DNA of 11,523 nt. Origin: Saccoglossus kowalevskii. Its lineage: Eukaryota; Hemichordata; Enteropneusta; Harrimaniidae. The stretch lies in the NCBI RefSeq assembly GCF_000003605.2, contig NW_003114463.1, positions 287,817-299,339 on the forward strand. Reading direction: 5' to 3'. Position 1 is the stretch's first letter; every line of letters starts with the position of its first letter. The translations under genes were made by a program, and so were the position numbers. This document shows positions 9,036-11,523 of the stretch, in pieces. Under the pieces are notes generated by a model. It was not told the origin of the DNA, searched no databases, and saw only the letters and a list, made by a program, of their open reading frames with translations.

Positions 9036-9124
9036 GAAATAGGAAGAATAAAAATTGAACTGTTTGCTGATTTAGTGCCGAGAACAGCTGAAAATTTTAG
9101 ACAGTTCTGCACAGGAGAGTATAG
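9036..9124 (+). CDS. PPIH: PPIH coding exon 2 (cyclophilin domain, partial gene)
   Basis: This exon continues the PPIH frame directly from exon 1. The acceptor is TTTTTTATTCACAG and the donor AG|GTCAGT, ending after two bases of an arginine codon. The translation includes [15 protein letters not shown] and [15 protein letters not shown], which match human EVGRMKIELFADVVP and [26 protein letters not shown]-type sequence is a cyclophilin signature. The catalytic segment expected next (the family's FHR and QGGDF motifs) is not in this exon and was not found in the remaining 2.4 kb, so exon 3 must lie beyond the window. PPIH is usually about 177 residues, so about 52 are represented here. Confidence 0.95.
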
Positions 9125-9264
9125 GTCAGTATTTGCTCATACATTCAATGATCACTAACATGATGGTTGAGTGAACTGAGGGTTGGGGATCAGAAAGCAA
9201 TAAACCTCTTGTCAGAAGATTTAAGTATCACTGCCAGTCAGTGCAAGTCTTCGAGGATGAAATA

Positions 9265-10138
9265 CCGTACTCGACCGCGTTAGCGCCCAGGGGCCTCAAC
9301 TCAGAAAATCACGATTTTGTAGGGGTGGGCGCTTACCCGAGCACCCCCCTCGAAAAAGAGTGCAAATGAAAATTTTGATTCATCAAGTGACAGATTGCGT
9401 CTTTGAGGGAAAATCAAATTCCTAAATTAGTTGCGTCGTCATTGATTTTCACAATAAAGAAACAGAAATGATCACAAAAAATACGCACATTTTGTTACAA
9501 TATTAATTACGTACCACCATAATTTCCGGAATTAAAAACATTTGAGTCTGTTGGAACACAGTCGAAGTCAAAATTGTCATATTATTTCCACTGACGAAGT
9601 TGTTGGATCGTACGCAAACTCTCGATGAAAATCACTTTCCGGCATGATGCAATTGCAGATTTGACCTACAGCAGCGTCCTTTGACCTAATGGGTCAAGTT
9701 GGTTATTAACTAATCAGAATGATTCCCGAAGACTTTCCGGTAACGCAATGCGGAAGTGAATTATCGATGTCGAAGTACGATCTGTTGAAATTGATTTCAG
9801 CGAATAAACGACATGGTTTTTCCAAAAAACTAGTAACTAGCCATTTTTGAGAGGTAAACTGAATATGGCATGAAATATTTATCGCATTTTACTTGTATTA
9901 ACTGGTCATTGTCGAAGCGTAGTTTACGCACGGTTACTGTGTTCTACGCATTCATAACATGTTCACAGCGATCGATATCCATGCTGTATCATATAAAAAC
10001 GATTACCAAGATTCGTTATGCAAGACCAAGTTTTAAATTAGTTTCATTTTGCCGAATGTGACCCCCAAATATAAAAATTGCGCAAAAGTGGGGGGTGGGC
10101 GCTTGCCCGGGCATGGGCGCTAACGCGGTCGAGTACGG
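9265..10138. mobile_element. Non-autonomous TIR transposon in PPIH intron 2 (874 bp)
   Basis: The two ends are perfect 25-base inverted repeats (9265-9289 and 10114-10138), starting CCGTACTCGACCGCG and ending TTAGCGCCCA. TA stands immediately outside each end (9263-9264 and 10139-10140), consistent with a TA target duplication. A subterminal motif GGGGTGGGCGCTT recurs near each end in the same orientation (9322 and 10092), the second abutting the right TIR. The interior has only a 63-codon open frame and no transposase motif, so it depends on a helper. TA duplication is shared by Tc1/mariner and several other superfamilies; I cannot choose among them. Perfect ends suggest recent activity. Confidence 0.85.
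9681..9697. promoter_or_regulatory. Palindromic nuclear-receptor-like half-sites
   Basis: TTGACC-TAATG-GGTCAA is a perfect 6-base inverted repeat made of TGACC/GGTCA half-sites, and a third TTGACCT lies at 9661. It is inside the 874 bp transposon. The resemblance to nuclear-receptor response elements is by motif only. Confidence 0.25.
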
Positions 10139-10206
10139 TATGTAGGTATAAAATTAAAAGTGTTCTGCGATCTATTGCGATCTTGAACAAAGTCCAAGAA
10201 ACTGGC

Positions 10207-10221
10207 ATACACACACACACA
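10207..10221. repeat. (AC)n microsatellite
   Basis: A short uninterrupted AC dinucleotide run lies between the 874 bp transposon and the tandem array. Confidence 0.8.
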
Positions 10222-10308
10222 AAATATGTTTTGTCTGGTTGCCAACGTCTATGAAAAGAATCTGTCGATGTCTGTATCTCTTTTTGCTACAGTCTATCAA
10301 CTGTTTTT

Positions 10309-10343
10309 AGTCCCCGTACAGATGTAGTCCGAAAACGGGGACT
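10309..10343. repeat. 9-bp inverted repeat heading the tandem array
   Basis: AGTCCCCGT at 10309-10317 and ACGGGGACT at 10335-10343 are perfect inverted repeats separated by 17 bases. The structure occurs once, about 30 bases before the first tandem unit, and is not present in later units, so it may mark the end of a larger element. Confidence 0.7.
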
Positions 10344-10374
10344 TATGTTTTGCCCTGTGTGCGTCCGTGATCAC

Positions 10375-11523
10375 CTGTATCTCGAACATGTATGGACCGA
10401 TTAAGTTCAAACTTTACTCATACATCACACATTATATGGGACATATGCACATGCATTTTTTTCATGATCCGATTAACGATAGCCGAATAGCGGCCATTTT
10501 AAGGCCGAAAATGCATCAAAATTGCACATTTTCACCATTCCGGACCCGGATTTCAGTTATGCATGAACGGATTTTGTTCAAATTTGGTACATACATTAAA
10601 CATAATAGGACCTTGATGCACGTCTTTTTTTGGGGGGGGGGCATCGGGTTTGAAATGGCCGACTGGCGGCCATTTTGTTTTAAAAAATTCAGTTCTGGAT
10701 CCATATCTCGAGTTCAAACTTCACACACACAAGGTACATCATGTCACAAATTTGTATGTGCATTTGTTTCATGATCTCATTAACGATAGCCAAATGGCGG
10801 TCACTTTAAAGCCGAAAATGCATTGAAATCGCACATTTTCACCATTCCGGACCCGGATCTCAGTTATGCATGGACGGATTTTGTTCAAATTTGGTACATA
10901 CATTAAACATAATAGGACCTTGATGCACGTCATTTTTTTATTCGGATCAAGTTCGAAATGGCCGACTGGCGTTCATTTTGTTTTAAAAATTTCAATTCTG
11001 GATCCGTATCTGAGACATGCCTGGATTGATCGAGTTCAAACTTCACACACACAAGGTACATCATGTCACAAATTTGTATGTGCATTTGTTTCATGATCTC
11101 ATTAACGATGGCCAAATGGCGGTCGCTTTAAGGCCGAAAATGCATTGAAATCGCACATTTTCACCATTCCAGACCCGGATCTCAGTTATGCATGGACGGA
11201 TTTTGTTGAAATTTGGTACATACATTAAACATAATAAGACCTTGATGCACGTCATTTTTTTTGGGCATCTAGTTCGAAATGGCACTGGCGGCCATTTTGT
11301 TTTAAAGAATTCAGTTCTGGATCTGTATCCGAGACATGTCTGGATTGATCAAGTTCAAACTTCACACACACATGGTACATCATGTCACAAATAGATATGT
11401 GCATTTGTTTCATGATCTGCTTAACAATAGCTGAATGATGGCCATTTTAAGGCCGAAAATGCATCAAAATCGCGTATTTTCACAATTCCGGAACCGGATC
11501 TCAGTCATGAATGGATGGATTTT
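10375..11523. repeat. Tandem satellite-like array, about 305-325 bp units
   Basis: Units begin near 10375, 10701, 11004 and 11323; the last is cut by the window end, giving about 3.6 copies. A marker, TTCACCATTCCGGACCCGGA, appears at 10531, 10838 and 11160, with a mutated copy at 11479, giving spacings of 307, 322 and 319. Copy 2 lacks about 15 bases (ACATGCCTGGATTGA type) that copies 3 and 4 have. Each unit carries an AAATGGCCG…CGGCCATTT inverted repeat in intact or damaged form (perfect in copy 1, 10653-10675), and copy 1 has a run of about ten G's near 10632. The open frames across it, on both strands, repeat with the array but change frame between units because the spacings are not multiples of three, so they are not genes. 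It lies in PPIH intron 2. Confidence 0.9.

Noticed and set aside
10367-11394. Several overlapping open frames with similar proteins on both strands
   Set aside because: They follow the tandem units, shift frame between copies and occur on both strands, so they reflect the repeat and not a protein.
9125-11523. PPIH exon 3 (segment with the family's FHR and QGGDF motifs)
   Set aside because: Looked for after the exon 2 donor but not seen; the space is occupied by the transposon and the tandem array.
10375-11523. CRISPR-like array
   Set aside because: The units are over 300 bp with diverged internal sequence and no short repeat-spacer pattern, in an animal genome.

Overview
The window is nuclear DNA from an animal, most likely a marine invertebrate. 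The evidence is split genes with GT-AG introns in phase 0, AT-rich non-coding sequence, many short terminal-inverted-repeat (TIR) elements and a satellite-like array, with no bacterial gene organisation. I could not fix the species. The proteins resemble vertebrate orthologues closely enough to name, and the repeat style would suit an invertebrate deuterostome or a lophotrochozoan; that is a guess.

Two genes can be recognised, arranged head to head. On the minus strand, four coding exons (5132-5058, 3007-2885, 1910-1734, 1606-1355) spell the first 209 codons of ARMC9, a LisH and armadillo-repeat protein of the ciliary base. The gene runs off the left side or has its remaining exons outside the window. 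On the plus strand, two exons (7101-7169, 9036-9124) encode the start of PPIH, cyclophilin H of the U4/U6.U5 spliceosomal particle; its remaining exons lie beyond the right end. About 2 kb separates the two start codons. A probable 5' UTR intron of ARMC9 may place its true start near 6.7-6.9 kb, which would make 6.7-7.1 kb a shared bidirectional promoter.

The rest is introns and flanks filled with repeats. Left to right: a more GC-rich unassigned stretch (1-620); a TTAA-flanked MITE (893-1133); a second TTAA-flanked element in ARMC9 intron 2 (2073-2616); a local tandem repeat (about 3665-4035) and a decayed aspartic-protease fragment (about 4240-4440) in ARMC9 intron 1; a 168 bp TIR element (5436-5603); a diverged direct repeat in PPIH intron 1 (8410-8520 and 8680-8791); an 874 bp TIR transposon with TA flanks (9265-10138); and an array of roughly 305-325 bp units from about 10375 to the end of the window.

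I see no RNA gene, CRISPR array or bacterial-type operon. The observations most worth checking are the divergent ARMC9-PPIH pair, the aspartic-protease relic and the four mobile-element-like structures with defined ends. I found nothing I would call a wholly new biological system.
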